64,000 nucleotides of DNA from Eretmocerus hayati (Eukaryota > Arthropoda > Insecta > Hymenoptera > Aphelinidae), in assembly GCA_029851415.1 (NCBI GenBank), contig CM056741.1, positions 67,694,282 to 67,758,281 of the forward strand. Reading direction: 5' to 3'. This document shows, piece by piece, positions 46,643-59,970 of this stretch (positions are counted from its first letter, which is position 1; each line of letters opens with the position of its first letter). The notes below the pieces were generated by a model. The model searched no databases. It had not been told where the DNA came from and saw only the letters and a program-made list of their open reading frames with translations. The translations under genes and the position numbers were made by a program.

Positions 46643-49155
46643 TCAAAATGAGGTGAAATTATCATATTTCATTATTTCTCGGTAATTCTTCTTTGTATTA
46701 GGTTCTCCAGTAAATTTAACTTCAACCACATTCTGGTCAGTTGCCCCATAGAGGTGACTGCTGTCAAAAGAGACACTGTAGATAGGGCTTGACATCCTTC
46801 GAAGATTCATGAAGTACAGCTAGAATATTAGAGTTAGAGTTACAACAATGAGTAATTTTCCACTTCACATCAGACAAAATGGATCTTTTTTTTTTTTGAG
46901 AAATGTGAGTCTAGATACATGGGTGAATACATTGAGCATTGATGAAAATTTTGAAATCTCGCGAAAAAGAGAGGTGCCATTGACAGTTTTAATATTGTTA
47001 AAGAAATCTTGGGAAAATACAAGTTCTATGGAACTCTAATCATGGAGCCAAAACACACCTGAATGTACTGTGGCTTGCGTTGATCCCACAGAACAGCTTT
47101 GCAATTGAATTGAGTGCCAGTTACCATCGTATAATTATAATCTGATGCTATGCAGTAGATTGTAGCATCAGTGGGATCTGTCCAGTGGCTCACGCACTTT
47201 CCAGTTCTAGAAAAATTGGGGTATATTTTCAATCCGTTTGAAATATTGCATTGATGCAAGTTTATGGACAAGTTCTAGTAATTGTACCTCAAATCCCATT
47301 TACGAATGCAAGTATCATAACCACAAGTTAGCAAAGTCTGAGGATTGTCCCAAACCATGTCCAGAATCCCAGCTCCTCGTCTCCATGGATGATTGAGTGA
47401 ATCAAAGTGAGAGAAACTGAAAATAAACATATCCCATAGTAATCAAGCATCAATAGGATTGATACAATCATTATCATCATCAAACAGGTTGCAATCAAAG
47501 AAAACAGCTACTAAATTAGGTTTCACAATTAATTGATATTCAGGTCTCTTGTGAGATAGTAACTATACAGTGAATGAATATTTATGCAACTAATTTCTAT
47601 CAAAGATATCATTGTTCTAACTGGACCCATGCGGCTTTTTGAAAGCGGAATTTTCGACCCAATTTCTCCGAGGCTTGCGAATCTACTCCGGGTATTGTCG
47701 AATTCTAATCCATGCCATCTTACCCAGCGGTATCACAAATTCTAAGAGGAGAGTCACCATAACCCGAAGAACCAATTGCCAATTTTCTACCAGTTGGGTC
47801 AACAGCAAGAGACCAAATTCGATCACTAACAACTCTGATATTAGCAAGTGGTATATTTGATAGTTCCTGATATCTGGGCGATCTCCAGGCCCTCAGTACT
47901 CCATCAGCAGATCCAGAAATGACCACATCCCCCACTTCATCTACTGTCTCAACATCTTTGGAATGTGCTCGCTGAATACTGCACTGATAATGGTTCCGAT
48001 TGAAAGGCATTTCTTTCAACCAAAACTTAATGCTCCCATCCCTGGGTGTCATGAAAGCAGGTCGATTTCGATTAGAGAAAGAATTGAATTGTGAATTTCT
48101 CTCATTGAGTAGCTGAAACAATGCTTACCTGTGTCCACTGATAATGTAATCATCTTTAACAACAAATTTACAAAAGTCACTGGGAGTTGATTCATGGAAA
48201 CCTCTATTCATTGGATTGAAAGGGTCACTCCTTCTGTAGCCGCTTAGCTGAGTTCCACCGCTCCACCATAAAAACTCTCCCGTGAGCTGAATCCACGGCA
48301 TCAGCTTTGTCCTTTGAGAAAATAGCACATTCTTCTGGTATCTGCCTGATTCCCAGTTTTGTGTCACTTGACACCTTGTCCGTGGTCCAAGAACAGGATT
48401 ACACCTGTAATATAGCAGTTTGGTATCGATTAAAAGGCCGATAATAATTTTTTTAGCAGAGTAATCCGATTGATACGATCTGGCGGCATGTTGAGTAAAT
48501 CGAAGAAAATACTTTATTTCATTCAGTACTGATCAAGATATTACTAAAAGGTGAATCAATTCGTGATACATTTTGTCACGATTACACGAAAATCCATCAT
48601 CATAAACGACTCATAAACTCATAACCGAATGGCAAGTAAGTTTACGTCTAGTTTACGTTATCTACAGTTGTCTTTAAATACTCCGCAGTCGGGTTTGTTT
48701 TGGTAAACATAGAACAGCTGTTTCAACCATAACAGAAACATTGTGACGTAACCTCAAAATTTCTATCGATTTCGGTCATTTCGGAGCAAAAAAACTTTGA
48801 GGCTTTCTGCTATTGCTTAGATACTAGCAGACGTTTGACTGACTGGAACTTGGGATTGGGTATTAGGTACATTGAATCAGCGGGAATTGGGATTGAATTC
48901 TTACCTAGACAGGAATCTGTTTGAAGTCTGGTTGGTGGCAAGGCTGCGGTTACTGCGTCTGAGCCAAAGCAGCTCGTCGTGGGTAACGCCATAGAACAGC
49001 GAGCAGACCTGGCTGAGTCTGACCAGGTCGCGAACCAGGCAATAATCGAATATCTGCAGCAACACCTCGACCGGCAGCTGATCCAGGGTTAGATCACCGT
49101 TGCAATTGCGATCGCAACCCTGATGATGGCTCGTCTGCGAGTTTTTGTTCGCCAT
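46643..49155 (-). CDS. FBXW4: F-box/WD repeat-containing protein 4
   Basis: Six in-phase minus-strand exons: 48905-49155 (ATG), 48129-48404, 47724-48041, 47288-47416, 47059-47206 and 46643-46819 (TGA). They give about 432 aa, close to the roughly 412 aa of human FBXW4. An F-box lies at residues about 22-67 (LPVEVLLQIFDY, LVRLSQVCSLFYGV), followed by a linker with MPWIQLTGEFLWWSGG and WD-type blades (ISGHR-DGSIKFWL, ISGSADGVLRAW, LTCGYDTCIRKWDLR, AVLWDQRKP). FBXW4 is the substrate-binding subunit of an SCF ubiquitin ligase, and its substrates are poorly known. Assignment to FBXW4 over other FBXW proteins rests on recalled matches such as SPLRI, CGYDT/WDLR and DATIYC. Confidence 0.88.
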
Positions 49156-50970
49156 CTCGTCAATATTGCAGCTTGCCCGCTCGACCTCGTAGACGACGTC
49201 CGTCGCTTTTGTATTGTCCGATAATCCATATACCTCGCTCTGTCTCCGGCACCCGGACCCCTTTTTCTCGTCCGCGCTCTTAGCGCATTGTCCTCGTCGT
49301 TCTGCTCGTAGTCTTTGCCTTCCTGGCAGCCGTCTCCGTCGTCATCGCCGACCCGGTCAACGATATATCGTCTATACTACACGCCGAGCCATAGCTGATT
49401 TCTATTGATGCTACAGAACTTCGATCGTCAACTAAACATTATGAACTTTGTGACACTGGTGGCGGCTGGCAGATCCAGACGGCAAGTAGGCACGTAGGTT
49501 GACCTTGACTTTTGCCTTCGTCTACTCGTGCGAGGTGATCCACCAGGGCCGTCTCTGATGTTTGCACTATTCCGCTGGGGGTACAGCTTTTCCTACAAAC
49601 TCGATGCCTCTTCGAACACTTTAAACGATTTGCGGATTGCTCGTCGTGTATTTGCTGTGTATTTACGACGTACTCGTCATCGTGCTGAACACACGGCACC
49701 CCCGCCCGAACGTAAATATAGTCTAGTCAAGTCACATACGTGTGTATATAGATATACACGATTCATGGTAATCTCAAATTGAAGTGAGCCGCGAGTGTTG
49801 ACTGGTGGGAACGAGAGATCTCGCGAAAATTCCAGAATTCTCCTAAGCGCAGAAATTCAAACTTGTATTAGTGCATATGACGAACTTGATAATTTGCTTC
49901 GTAAAGTTTTCTGCAGCGGTCAGAATTTTTTTTCATCCGAAATTTGTCGTGTTTTTGGTCCATTAATCTGTTTAAATTTTGATGCACTTATATACAGATC
50001 AGAAACGTATCCAGATCATATGTGTATAATAATGAAACATGAAATGTGAACTCCTTTGATTCAAATCAGACACACAAGCGAAAATTATTCCGTACTCTCA
50101 CTTTGATCATTTTGTGATCGCTTTCTATCGCAACCAATTTAGATTCTTGAACCGATCGCAGTAACTGTGCAAACTTTTTGCAAGGGGGCGGAGAGTAAAC
50201 TGCATGTTCCTTACTTTGATCATACTTCATGTTCAATAAGATCAAGAACTTATTAGTGATAGTTGGTCGTATAGGCTCATTTTTATTGCACAATATTTCT
50301 CTGAGGGACATGACTGGCAGTCAATAGTGATCAGCTGAAATTATAGTTTTTATAGCTTGCATGTACAACATGTTACCAAATTTTTTCTTCTTATTCTTCT
50401 AGTACAAATTTATAGTGCTAGCTTCTTGAAATTATACATTCTTTGTTAAAAAACATTCTTCTTCGCGCGTAGAAAAAATTAATAAGTATGGAATCCGAGA
50501 AACCTTATATAAAAGATCGAATGTCAGATTCATATTCTTGATTGTTCTGAGTAAAGAATCTGTTGTGTGAGATATGTACATAATTATATCACCAGCTACT
50601 GTCACCAAGATCACTTGACGAATTTTAAAGATTAGATTAAAAATCCTATCACACAGTTATAGAGTCGTTAATTAACAATAATTATTGCGAACTGGTTTGG
50701 GACTAGTCTAGTTGGATGTATCATTATTTTGCACGATCTTTGAATGTACAGTGGTTGCAAGGGAGTTGGTGCCATAGTTAAGAATTATTGGTGCGAATTA
50801 AATGTTTCATTTCTGTAGTCATCACAGCTGAGTAATCTTGCCAAGTCAATACAAAAATATTTCTCTGTACAAAGGGAGTATAAAAATACTGAGCAGGCAC
50901 TGGGTCAAGAATCCACTGGTCGATTATTGTCGAGAGTCATCGGGTTCAAACTGTCTTGTCTTTGCTAGAT
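49156..50970. other. FBXW4 upstream region and MFSD6 3' region
   Basis: The first 600 bp (49160-49760) are GC-richer and probably contain the FBXW4 5' UTR and promoter. The rest is AT-rich and should include the MFSD6 3' UTR. Open frames there (for example 49439-49699 minus) lack splice or family support. Confidence 0.4.
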
Positions 50971-53900
50971 TCATTTTTTATCTGTATCAGTGTGTTCGTT
51001 AGCATCGTGGCATGCCTTGGCCGCTTCTTCTGGACTTTTCCACTCCACTTTGTTTTTAGGATCTGTGAAGATAGTGAAGTCAAGTTAATACATCGAAGAC
51101 GCTCTCAAACGAATAAAATTATTGATTCCTCCTTGTCCGTATGAGGGATCGAGTCATCTCGGGACTCATAGCAGGTCCACATCTGTATTTTACAGTCAAC
51201 CGTGTTACTTCTTATGGTCGACTGTAAGTTACAGCTGCAGACCCCACTAGCTTTCTCACAGAGATGTTTATGGATAAATTAAGTTGATATCGTACCAGTT
51301 GTTGGCATCGCATGTTTCAGGTACGTCAAGTGAAAAACGAGATAAGTGATCGAGGAAAAGAGAGCCAAGCATGCGTATATCCTCATCGTTATGGCTCCAC
51401 CAAATTCTCTGTACAGCAGCCCTCCGATCATGCTACCCAGAGCATAGCCTGAAATTAATTTTGATCATTTTCAGATTCGTGGCAAGAATATTGATCACGC
51501 GTATAGGCTGAAATGATAGAGAACGCACCGAGCCCATCATCCATGCCGGCAACGACGCCCTGGACGGTAGCGGACGTCCCAGTGGGCGCAATCGCGCTCG
51601 CGTACGCAACGATGGTCGTGTAGCACAGGGCGTAGGTGGGGCCCTGCATAAAAAGCTCGATAAGGACGATCCAGCCCGGACTTGGCGCCAGCGATATCAG
51701 GCCAAGCCGCAGCGCGTAGCCCGCGAAACACAGCGCGAAGCTGTATCCGTAGCCGATTTTGCTCAAAATTTTACCTTTGCGACAAAAAGAAATTAAATCT
51801 CTTGATTGGCACTTGTGAATCGTGAATGCTGAGAGGATTGCAATTGCAGTAAATGAGTAACTTTTGTGAGTGTCAAGTGCAGTTTTGTCGGTCTATTACA
51901 AAGTCAACTCATAAACTGCTGGCACTTTTATTGACGCATTTCAGTGTAAACACAATTCTAACAACACTTGACAAACAAAGATTGTAAAACCGGGAACGAT
52001 AACAAAAGCAGGAGGTGAGAAGCCAGTTTAATTTTAATAAGGGCGTGAATACCTGAGAGGCTGAAGAATATGACTTCTCCGCCGAGCGTTTCCGCGAGTA
52101 CGGTCAATCCCTCGATGAGCTTGATCTGGTGCATGTGTCCGGTCATCTTTGCAAGATCCTCCAGATACCTGCAATAACCAAGAGATCGGTATGAGCAATT
52201 GTGCTTTGTGAAGGGATGACGCGCTTTTGTGAGCGAGCGATTAGAGGCGGGGCAAGCCTTTGCATTCTCGCAAATTTTACTGAGGCAAACCATTGAGGGA
52301 TTATCGCGGCAGTTCTAGATGTTCTTATATTGCCCTGCTTACCAGAACAGAAAGTAGATGATAAAGCTGTCAAGGATTCCGGCCACGGTTGCGAAACACA
52401 AGAAAATTGCGATCGGCTTTACCTGCACCAGCTCCCATACATCTTTCAAAATGCTCTCGGTGCCGCCCATGCTAGGAAGCTGAATTGGATAAACAGGAAA
52501 GAGTAATAAATTATTCTCATTGTCGTATATGATCCTGATTCTGAGAGCTTTCTTGGATTTGAGTCGAACCTTTATAAGTATTATAGAAATTTTGTGGGAG
52601 TAATTGTAAGCTGCTCATTTACCTGCAATTTAGAGCAGCACAGGAGGTCGATGGATGAGAAAATGGTGATGAGAATGAAGGCTGGCGTGTAAGATTTGAC
52701 CAAGGCATTTCCGGACCACCAGTCCATCGCGTAACCGGCCAGGAAGGCCGTGATACCAAAGCCAATTGAGCCCCACACCCTCTGTCGCCCGTAGCTCATC
52801 TGACCGCCTTTGCCTGTACATGCATAAAATTCTTTGATGTTAATTTTGAAAAATCGCTAATTGAATAATCCAATCATTAGTATTCATACGACTCGACGCG
52901 GAAACTGCGTGTTTCCACATCTCGCCGTATAAAACGGCATATATGCGTCTCGTGCCAAAAACTTTGTTCTTCACGATAACCTTGTTGGACGTCCAACAAA
53001 GTTATCGCGAAGAACAACGATTTTTGGCACTCGACGCATAATATACTATTTTTTGAAGATGTTATGCTCACCTAAGACATCGAAACATATGGCATCGCTG
53101 ATGCAGTTGCTGACGTTGAAACCAACGTTACCAAGGAACATGATCACTATGAATCCCCAGAATGCAGGTGAACCGTACAGGCAATCCGACGTTCCCTGAT
53201 GTTGCTGGCAAAAAACTTGGCACGGATCGTCTTCATTGCATTTTGGCAGGTCTTTCGTTTCCGCTGAGTTGTAGTCCATGAAATCGGCAGTGCAAGTCGT
53301 GTTTTGGGTGAGCCGAGCAACCCCATCGTCGCCGACTCCTTCCGAAAAGAAGTGAATGGTTTGATTGAAGTTGTCACTCAGCTGGCATCGCCACTCACAT
53401 GAGCTGGTTGCAACGGTCGCGTTCTCGCCCTCGCACCAATCTATCACACGGATTTTCTGGATAATAATCAGCTCTTGAGCATACTTTCATTATATCATTG
53501 ATCCTGCGAACAAAGTTGCGCGCGTCGAGTGGAAAATGAGAGGTATGATGCAGACACATAATAATCATGATAATCGTGATGGTGTAGGTATACAGTGATG
53601 ATCAGTCGTGATAATGCCATTGCATCGTCCAATCATAGATAGGTCTCGTCTATAACCAAAATTATCTATGATTGACCAGTCCGTACTGCTTCCTGTACTT
53701 GAGATGGCGCCACGTAAATTTGCATAGCTTACTTCAAACAATTTCTAATTTTTAAAAGATTGCAAACACTTTTTGGATTAAATCATCGAGTTAGCGCGCT
53801 TCGCAAAACAAATCCAATCATTTTTTTCGAGTCTCAAAACTCACGTAACGGCAATCTTGAGCTGTCGCTGCCGCATCATAGAACCACCGCGCGATCATGC

Positions 53901-56900
53901 ACGTTTGCTATTTTCCAAATCATTCGAATAATATTGTAAGTTAGGAGACGCGGCAAAGCTCAAATGATCGCGAATTGTAGCGCGAAGCGCGCTTAACCAA
54001 TGATTTGGTCCGAAAAGTGCTCGCAATCATTCGAAAATTATAAATTGTTGGAAGAAAGATATGCGAATTACCTTGGCGCCATCTGTGGAGTAGTAAGTAG
54101 CACAGAATGGCCTTTTATACCTCGCCTATCAAAGCAAGATTCTAAGTCCATCGATCAGCTAATCAGCTACCTTGGCAAAAATCTGGAGAGGAAAATTATT
54201 TTGAAGAACCCGATTACGAAGCGTGTGATCTCAACTTCTCTTAAACTGGTGGTAAATTTAATGAAAATTCTGACGATCAATCCCGTTGAGCTTTTTTTTT
54301 CAACAAATCTTCGTTCCAAGACCTGATATTCTGTCAGACTGAAATGAGAACAACGAGCGATCCCGAAACACTTTATTGATGTCATGTTAGGAAGCACGCG
54401 TGGTACTAGTTTTCGTTCTTATCGAAAAGGGCAACCCATTCGGCTTCGAACTATTCTCCATAAATATCTTTTTTATCGCACATATGAAGAAGTGCTATGA
54501 AAAATTTCAGAGGAATTTCTGTAACATGAAGTTTTTCCGCTTAGTGCGCTTCTATGGTACCAGCCTTATCACCCGGACGAAATGAAGCTTGGGGGCCGGG
54601 TCTTGCACGCAATTCTTCATTTTTCTACAAATTATTATTTACATCATATTCACTCTCGTATTCACTACTATGTTTGCGATTATTCATTCAGCTAAGCACA
54701 GCTTTTGTGGCTCGAAATCTTCGAAAATCTCTTCGAAATCCAGTTGTTCAGTATGATGCTATTTCCTACTCTATGATATACAGGGTTTTCTCATCAAAAA
54801 GTTGTCCCTAGCAGTCACGTCTCCCATGTTTAAGAATTATGTTTGAACAAGTTAGATCGTCTGAACATATTTCATAGGTATTCGAATTCCGTGCATTCCA
54901 GCGCGTGCTAGGAAAGTAAAAAACTTTGCAGCATTCCTCATGAGTCCTGACGACTCTGCATCAACGAAATTTTGACCGATCTCCCACGCAAGACGTTGGA
55001 ATGAGGCCGAATATCAGCCACTAATTGCCATGTCGCATTTTTTTTTATCTCGCGCAACTTTGTAAGTACGAGGAGAAAAACAAGCGAGTTTGTGCAAGGA
55101 AGAAAAGGAAAGAAAACACATAACATCACACTCGTCGAAATAATCTCGGATGCATGGCAATGTCACCTGGTCAGAGAAGCAGGAGGCAATCCGGTCAGCG
55201 ATACAACGGCTGACATTGGTAAAGATTCCTCCGGTGGGAAGAGGAGCCTGCTCTTGGGAAACCGGTCCCGCGGGCAGAAAGTGCATCAGGACGAAGCAAC
55301 CACTCGTAGCCGCGAGAAGGCCCACGAATATGGGCTTCCGTTTCGAACTGAATCGGTCCATTATCAGACCGAAACATGGCTTGGCTATCAGGTACACGAT
55401 GGGCAGCAGGGAACTCACGCTGCCCATAACCAGCGGCGAGACGCCTAGCTGTTTTCCGTACACTGGTAGGAATGGCAATATTGGGCCCATTGCTGCAAAA
55501 AATAGGAAAAATAAATAATTGAAATTTGGCTGGGACATGATTACAAGAATTTCGGTTTCGTTCTTAAGAAGGTCAAGCATTCAGATCGCACTAGATAAAT
55601 TCTGAACGCCAGCTTTGCATACTCAGTCAAAGAGAATCAAAGAAAATATATCACTGCTCTATCATAATAGCAAGTGTGATACGCGCGGATACTCATTATT
55701 GCTGTGAAGACTACAATTGTCGGGTTCATCGACTTGATGAGCTTTCAGCAACTCGAATTCACCGCGTAGCCGCTAGTTCCCGGTTAATTTGAAAACCGAT
55801 GTTTGTGAATGTGATTGCTTATCAGAACGCGAAAAACAGTATAGCTTCACAGTTCACAGATGCAGTTCTCTTGAAAGATTGAACTCTTGAATGTAAGAGA
55901 TGGTAAGTATGGTGTGGGCGGCGATGCTCGTGACTTTTGTATTAAAGTCTAGGTATCTTCTGAGAAACATGCGAGAAATTGGGAAGCGTATACCTCAGCC
56001 ACGATACCGAGAAAAATTCGAAGCCATTCACACCATAGCAGAAAGTACAATCATGTTCATTAAGGTGAGTGTGACTAATTTGCCCTCGCTAATTTTATTT
56101 TGCTCGCCATTCTAACTCATCTCGATGTTTTCCAACGTACTTTAGCTCATTCAAGAGCTTGTTTCAAGACTTTCGAAATCAGATTTTAACCAACTCGGCC
56201 CGAGCTATCTAGATTCCCGCAAGAAAAAATATTCTGCGAGTTTTTGAAAGTGTGCTCTTAATTTGCCCTCACGTGGAAAAGACGCCTATTTCCACGAGAT
56301 TATACGGATTTTCGTGAAATCGGTACATGTCGGCTCCTAGACTCCAAAATGAGACGCGCCTTAGCTCATTTTGCAGCTTTTCTTACCTTTCTCTGAATTA
56401 GTAGTGTTAAACTGATGGATTTTGATGGAGTGAAGAACGAGTTCCAAAAAAGACTTTGGGGGCAAATTAGGAGCATTGCACTTTTTGCGCGTAGTATTAG
56501 TTAGTAATTCAATTTTACAATTCTGCAAAGAATATTCTGAAGTTGAGACAAAATCAAAGAAAATGAGCTAAGGTACGTTAAGATTGGTTGCGCAAATTTC
56601 CGATGACTTGGCAAAAAGAAGACGGTTGTACCGAAAACCAGTTTTTCTGTTCTGAGAATTATGCGGGTCATATAGGACCGGTCCAAAACGTTCATTTTCT
56701 TATATTTTAATGTAACAAATATGAAAAAAAAGGCATGACAAGGTCTACAGGTGCCTGCATTCGGGAACTTGAGTGGGGGCAAATTAGGCACACTTGCCTT
56801 ATTGAATGAATCAGAGAATACACTCCTGTTTTTTCAAAACTGAAGCTCTTTTTCAATATCGTAAAAATGAAAAAGATTGAAAATGTGATCAAAATGCGGC

Positions 56901-57154
56901 TTTCCAGTGCTGTAATCTTTCACGACTCTCTGATGAGATATGAACTATATTTGAATGAATGTAATGGAACTGTGATAATATTTTTAAGATCGAATTAGTA
57001 TCCAACAACGTTCATTTGATAAATATGGCTGTTACTTATGAAATTTTTCACTTCTTTATCATCTGCCTACAATAAATATATCCAGTTCAAACTTACCCGC
57101 CATGAAAAAAAAGAAGTGGGCCTTGACTGGCAGCTGCCTTTGATTGACTTTCAT
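50971..57154 (-). CDS. MFSD6: Major facilitator superfamily domain-containing protein 6
   Basis: Nine in-phase minus-strand exons: 57097-57154 (ATG, in-frame TGA upstream), 55167-55492, 53072-53456, 52623-52813, 52343-52479, 52053-52168, 51529-51774, 51296-51448 and 50971-51062 (TGA). They encode about 567 aa. The N-terminus (LPVKAHFFFFMAAMGPILPF, then LPVYGKQLGVSPLVMG) is characteristic of MFSD6-type transporters. Exon 3 encodes a cysteine-rich extracellular loop (about residues 129-230, ten or more Cys and several N-glycosylation sequons). Exon 4 carries YGRQRVWGSIGFG, like the conserved cytoplasmic-loop region of the family. The C-terminal tail is hydrophilic. The substrate is unknown; a plasma- or endomembrane role is expected. 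Intron 1 carries the TIR element at 56050-56805 and intron 3 a hairpin at 52941-53043. Confidence 0.92.
52941..53043. repeat. Compact hairpin element in an MFSD6 intron
   Basis: ATATGCGTCTCGTGCCAAAA and an inverted copy at the right enclose AACTTTGTTCTTC..GATAAC arms that meet at TTGGACGTCCAA. The whole 103 bp folds into one hairpin with few mismatches. It ends about 28 bp from the exon 3 donor. Confidence 0.85.
53457..55166 (-). other. MFSD6 intron 2 (1.7 kb)
   Basis: AT-rich intron. Short frames on both strands show no coding evidence. A short imperfect inverted repeat (ATCATAGATA / TATCTATGAT) sits near 53632-53673. Confidence 0.6.
56050..56805. mobile_element. TIR element with TAAGG...GCCCC ends (family T) in MFSD6 intron 1
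   Basis: The left end reads TTAAGGTGAGTGTGACTAA, then TTTGCCCTC. The right end in reverse complement reads ATAAGGCAAGTGTGCCTAA, then TTTGCCCCC. Inside, GGGGGCAAATTAGG-type motifs recur (about 56457 and 56775), and blocks near the left end match the element at 8366-9150. No transposase frame. Confidence 0.65.
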
Positions 57155-58201
57155 TTTTTCAAACAATCTTCCTCAATCGGTACTTGCTGTTCATCGCCGA
57201 CAAGAAAGCTCCGACGTCTCGTTCATACTCGCGGTTGAAATCGCTGTGATAAAATTACGCGAACGCTAAATGAGAGAGAAAAAGAAGAGAGAAGGCTGTT
57301 GAGATAAGATTTTTGTGAGATACCTGTTTCATAGTCTTGGCACACAGCTTTGGTCGCGGTTTCCGAATCAGCCGGAAGGAGCCTTAGCGAAGATTTTACT
57401 ATCGATTCACCATTTTCTAACAAACACTTCTTTCCATCTTTGTAGATGGCCGTCGAAACATTTTTCCAGTTCTGCGATTTAGTACCACTCATCTGATAGT
57501 TAGGCCCCCGATCTAGTAATTTACCATTTATTCTTTCGTTTGTTTGTCAAATAATAAGCTGTGGAGTTCTTTCTGAATTTTTTGTATGCCATAGCAGTCC
57601 TACAACTCACGCAACGACACTCTCTAGCGTGTACTCGAGCGTGTACTTTCTAATAAATAGTGATCGAATTTTCGATATGCAAGAATTTATCGCTCCAAAA
57701 TAACTTCATGGACGATAAACGAAAGCTGAGTGCTTCAAAATCACGGTCTTTTATTCGTGCCCTGCGCATATTCATTGCGAGAGTATAAAACTTGATGATC
57801 CACTGTCGTAAAATGATAATGATTGTATCTATAAATACAGTGCTGACAGTATACACTGTCACCATTGTGTACGTGAACATGTGAAAGCAGTCTCTTGTAA
57901 TCTTAGTCTGGGAATGGAGATAATTTATTCGAACAACTAGGTTTTCGTAAGTTACGGAAATTCGAGGGTATCAAGAATTTTGTCAATCACAATCTACACA
58001 TCCCATATTCAGACGTCCTTCTGAATTACAAAAATGAGCCCCTTTTTGTCAAGCACGCATTGAGATTTTGTACGATTTAGAAATCTGCAGATTTTCATGC
58101 AGTGTGCGGCGTCAGATCAAAATTATTGAATCTGGTCGTCAAGGTTGCTTCGGTTCGTTGAAAAAAGTTATGAGAAATAGTGAAAGATAGTTGAGATAAA
58201 A

Positions 58202-58399
58202 TCACTGTGGCAATTGCATCGAATTTGATGTTATTTTCAGGGTTGGAGATTTCTCGAATTTCGGTGTGAAAGTACGGATCGCCTTTTTGAAACCACAAAA
58301 CGTATCAAGTTTACAATAGCCCATCGTGTCCAGAAAATATTTCTGACAAGAAAATTCCGATAAAATTAGAATAGTGACAATAACCAACGCGGTTCTCAT
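58202..58399 (-). CDS. Small ORF with a signal-peptide-like start (uncertain)
   Basis: A 65-codon minus-strand frame starts MRTALVIVTILILSEFSC, a plausible signal peptide, and continues with two further cysteines before TGA. It resembles the first exon of a small secreted protein, but no convincing donor or downstream exon was found and an overlapping frame is also open. It could be noncoding. Confidence 0.2.
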   Translation of the reverse strand: MRTALVIVTILILSEFSCQKYFLDTMGYCKLDTFCGFKKAIRTFTPKFEKSPTLKITSNSMQLPQ

Positions 58400-58599
58400 G
58401 CGGATGCGACGGCGATAATAAACTCAAGTAAAAGAACAATATCTCATTTGAATTTAAATAGCTCATCCTCGTCAATACGACAGATGCATATTCTCGAGAT
58501 GCATAAATGAAATTAGTTGAATCGCGACGGAATAGTTGCATGTTGCATTTCAAGCAGCACTGACACAAACAAAACAAAATAAACATATACATATAGGTA

Positions 58600-59280
58600 C
58601 CATCAATGAAAAAAGCGCTGAATCCTCGTCGCTCATAGTTATTCTAAAATTATCCTAAAATGAGCCGGTCTACTCTCAATTTCTAAAGATTTTAACATAA
58701 ATTATTGTTCAGCTGACATTCTGATGTTTGTCATGCATACTTTTGCACGCGATGAAAATTAAAAAATCGCGCAGCCTGTTGCGTTCATTTCTCGAGTTAC
58801 CTTAGTTGGCGCTATTTTGCATATTCCGCCCGAACACATAACCTCAGTTTCCGTATATTAGAAGATCTCACAAGCAAAAATTGGATTGGACTTTTTCGCG
58901 GATCAACCGATCACATGTAAATTAATTCTCTAAGATGCAAACCTCGTTATATTCTACCATACTGCAACAGCAAAATAAAATTCACGGACATTGGTATCGA
59001 TAAACACACCTAAAAAATGACAATCAATGTGTCTGTACTTTGCGACTTTGCGACTAGCTCACACTGAATATCTGCTGCGCATCTCAGTTCCTGGTTTTTT
59101 GGGAGCGCGCGCAAGTAAGTATATTGAAAAAGATCGAGCCTGTAGAACTCACGAGAGAGGCGATCAGGAGCGTACCAAGTAATTCGCAATTCCTCGAACT
59201 ACCCGTATTGTACAGAAGAACCACCCCAGAACACAAACTACTCTCGACTGTAGATAACGTTTTGCGCTTTCTGATGAGTA
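58600..59280. other. AT-rich intergenic DNA
   Basis: No gene, RNA or repeat recognised here. Confidence 0.35.
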
Positions 59281-59970
59281 ACAATTGAGAGTTAAATTCA
59301 GTATCCGGACAATTTCCATCAGTTACACAAGGCCGTCTTTGATAAGGACGGAGGGGGAGGGGGCTGCTTTTGCCTCGAATCTTGAACTTCGAGAGGGCCC
59401 CGCAGGCCGCAAGACCCGGGGAAAAAATTTGTTTCCCTCCTTTTATTTCAGCATACGAACATGGAGCCTTGAACGTAAAACAAGGAATAGACTCTCGGAT
59501 CGCTCTTCAAATTAGCCCTAGGACTAAGATTTTCATAATGATACGAAACATATAATACACGTCGTTCAAGATTTCCTATTAGAAACTATTTCGAACGTCA
59601 ACAGGGACGGCAAAGACTATGGGCCTGTTCCTGTTAGTCATGAGACCCTCCTCGGGACCCTCCCCGTTGGGGCCTATAAGCCATACTGATCACCTTCGCC
59701 CTCAAGACGTATTTATGCGTACACCCGCAACAAACATTCATCATCTTCAAGAAGAAAAATTGGAGGTTATGACGGTGGTGGGACTGACCCCAAAGAAGAC
59801 CATAATGCAAACATCCTGATGCTCATCCGAAAAACTCTGTCAACGAACAAATTTAATATGAAAACCTATTAGGAAGGCACTTATGTGCACAGATACACAG
59901 ACTTTTGTATAGAGTCCTCCCGTACGAAAAATTGGTCCGAACGAAAATTCTGTTCGCAAAATAATCGATC

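Noticed and set aside
55900..56115. Plus-strand ORF with a hydrophobic start (LRNMREIGKRIPQP) that recalls a cytochrome P450 N-terminus
   Set aside because: The resemblance is weak, no P450 motif follows, and the frame runs into the TIR element at 56050. It lies in an MFSD6 intron.
57323..57492. Minus-strand frame with a plausible donor upstream of MFSD6
   Set aside because: MFSD6 has an in-frame stop just before its ATG at 57154, so this cannot be an N-terminal coding exon of it. It may be 5' UTR. No family match.
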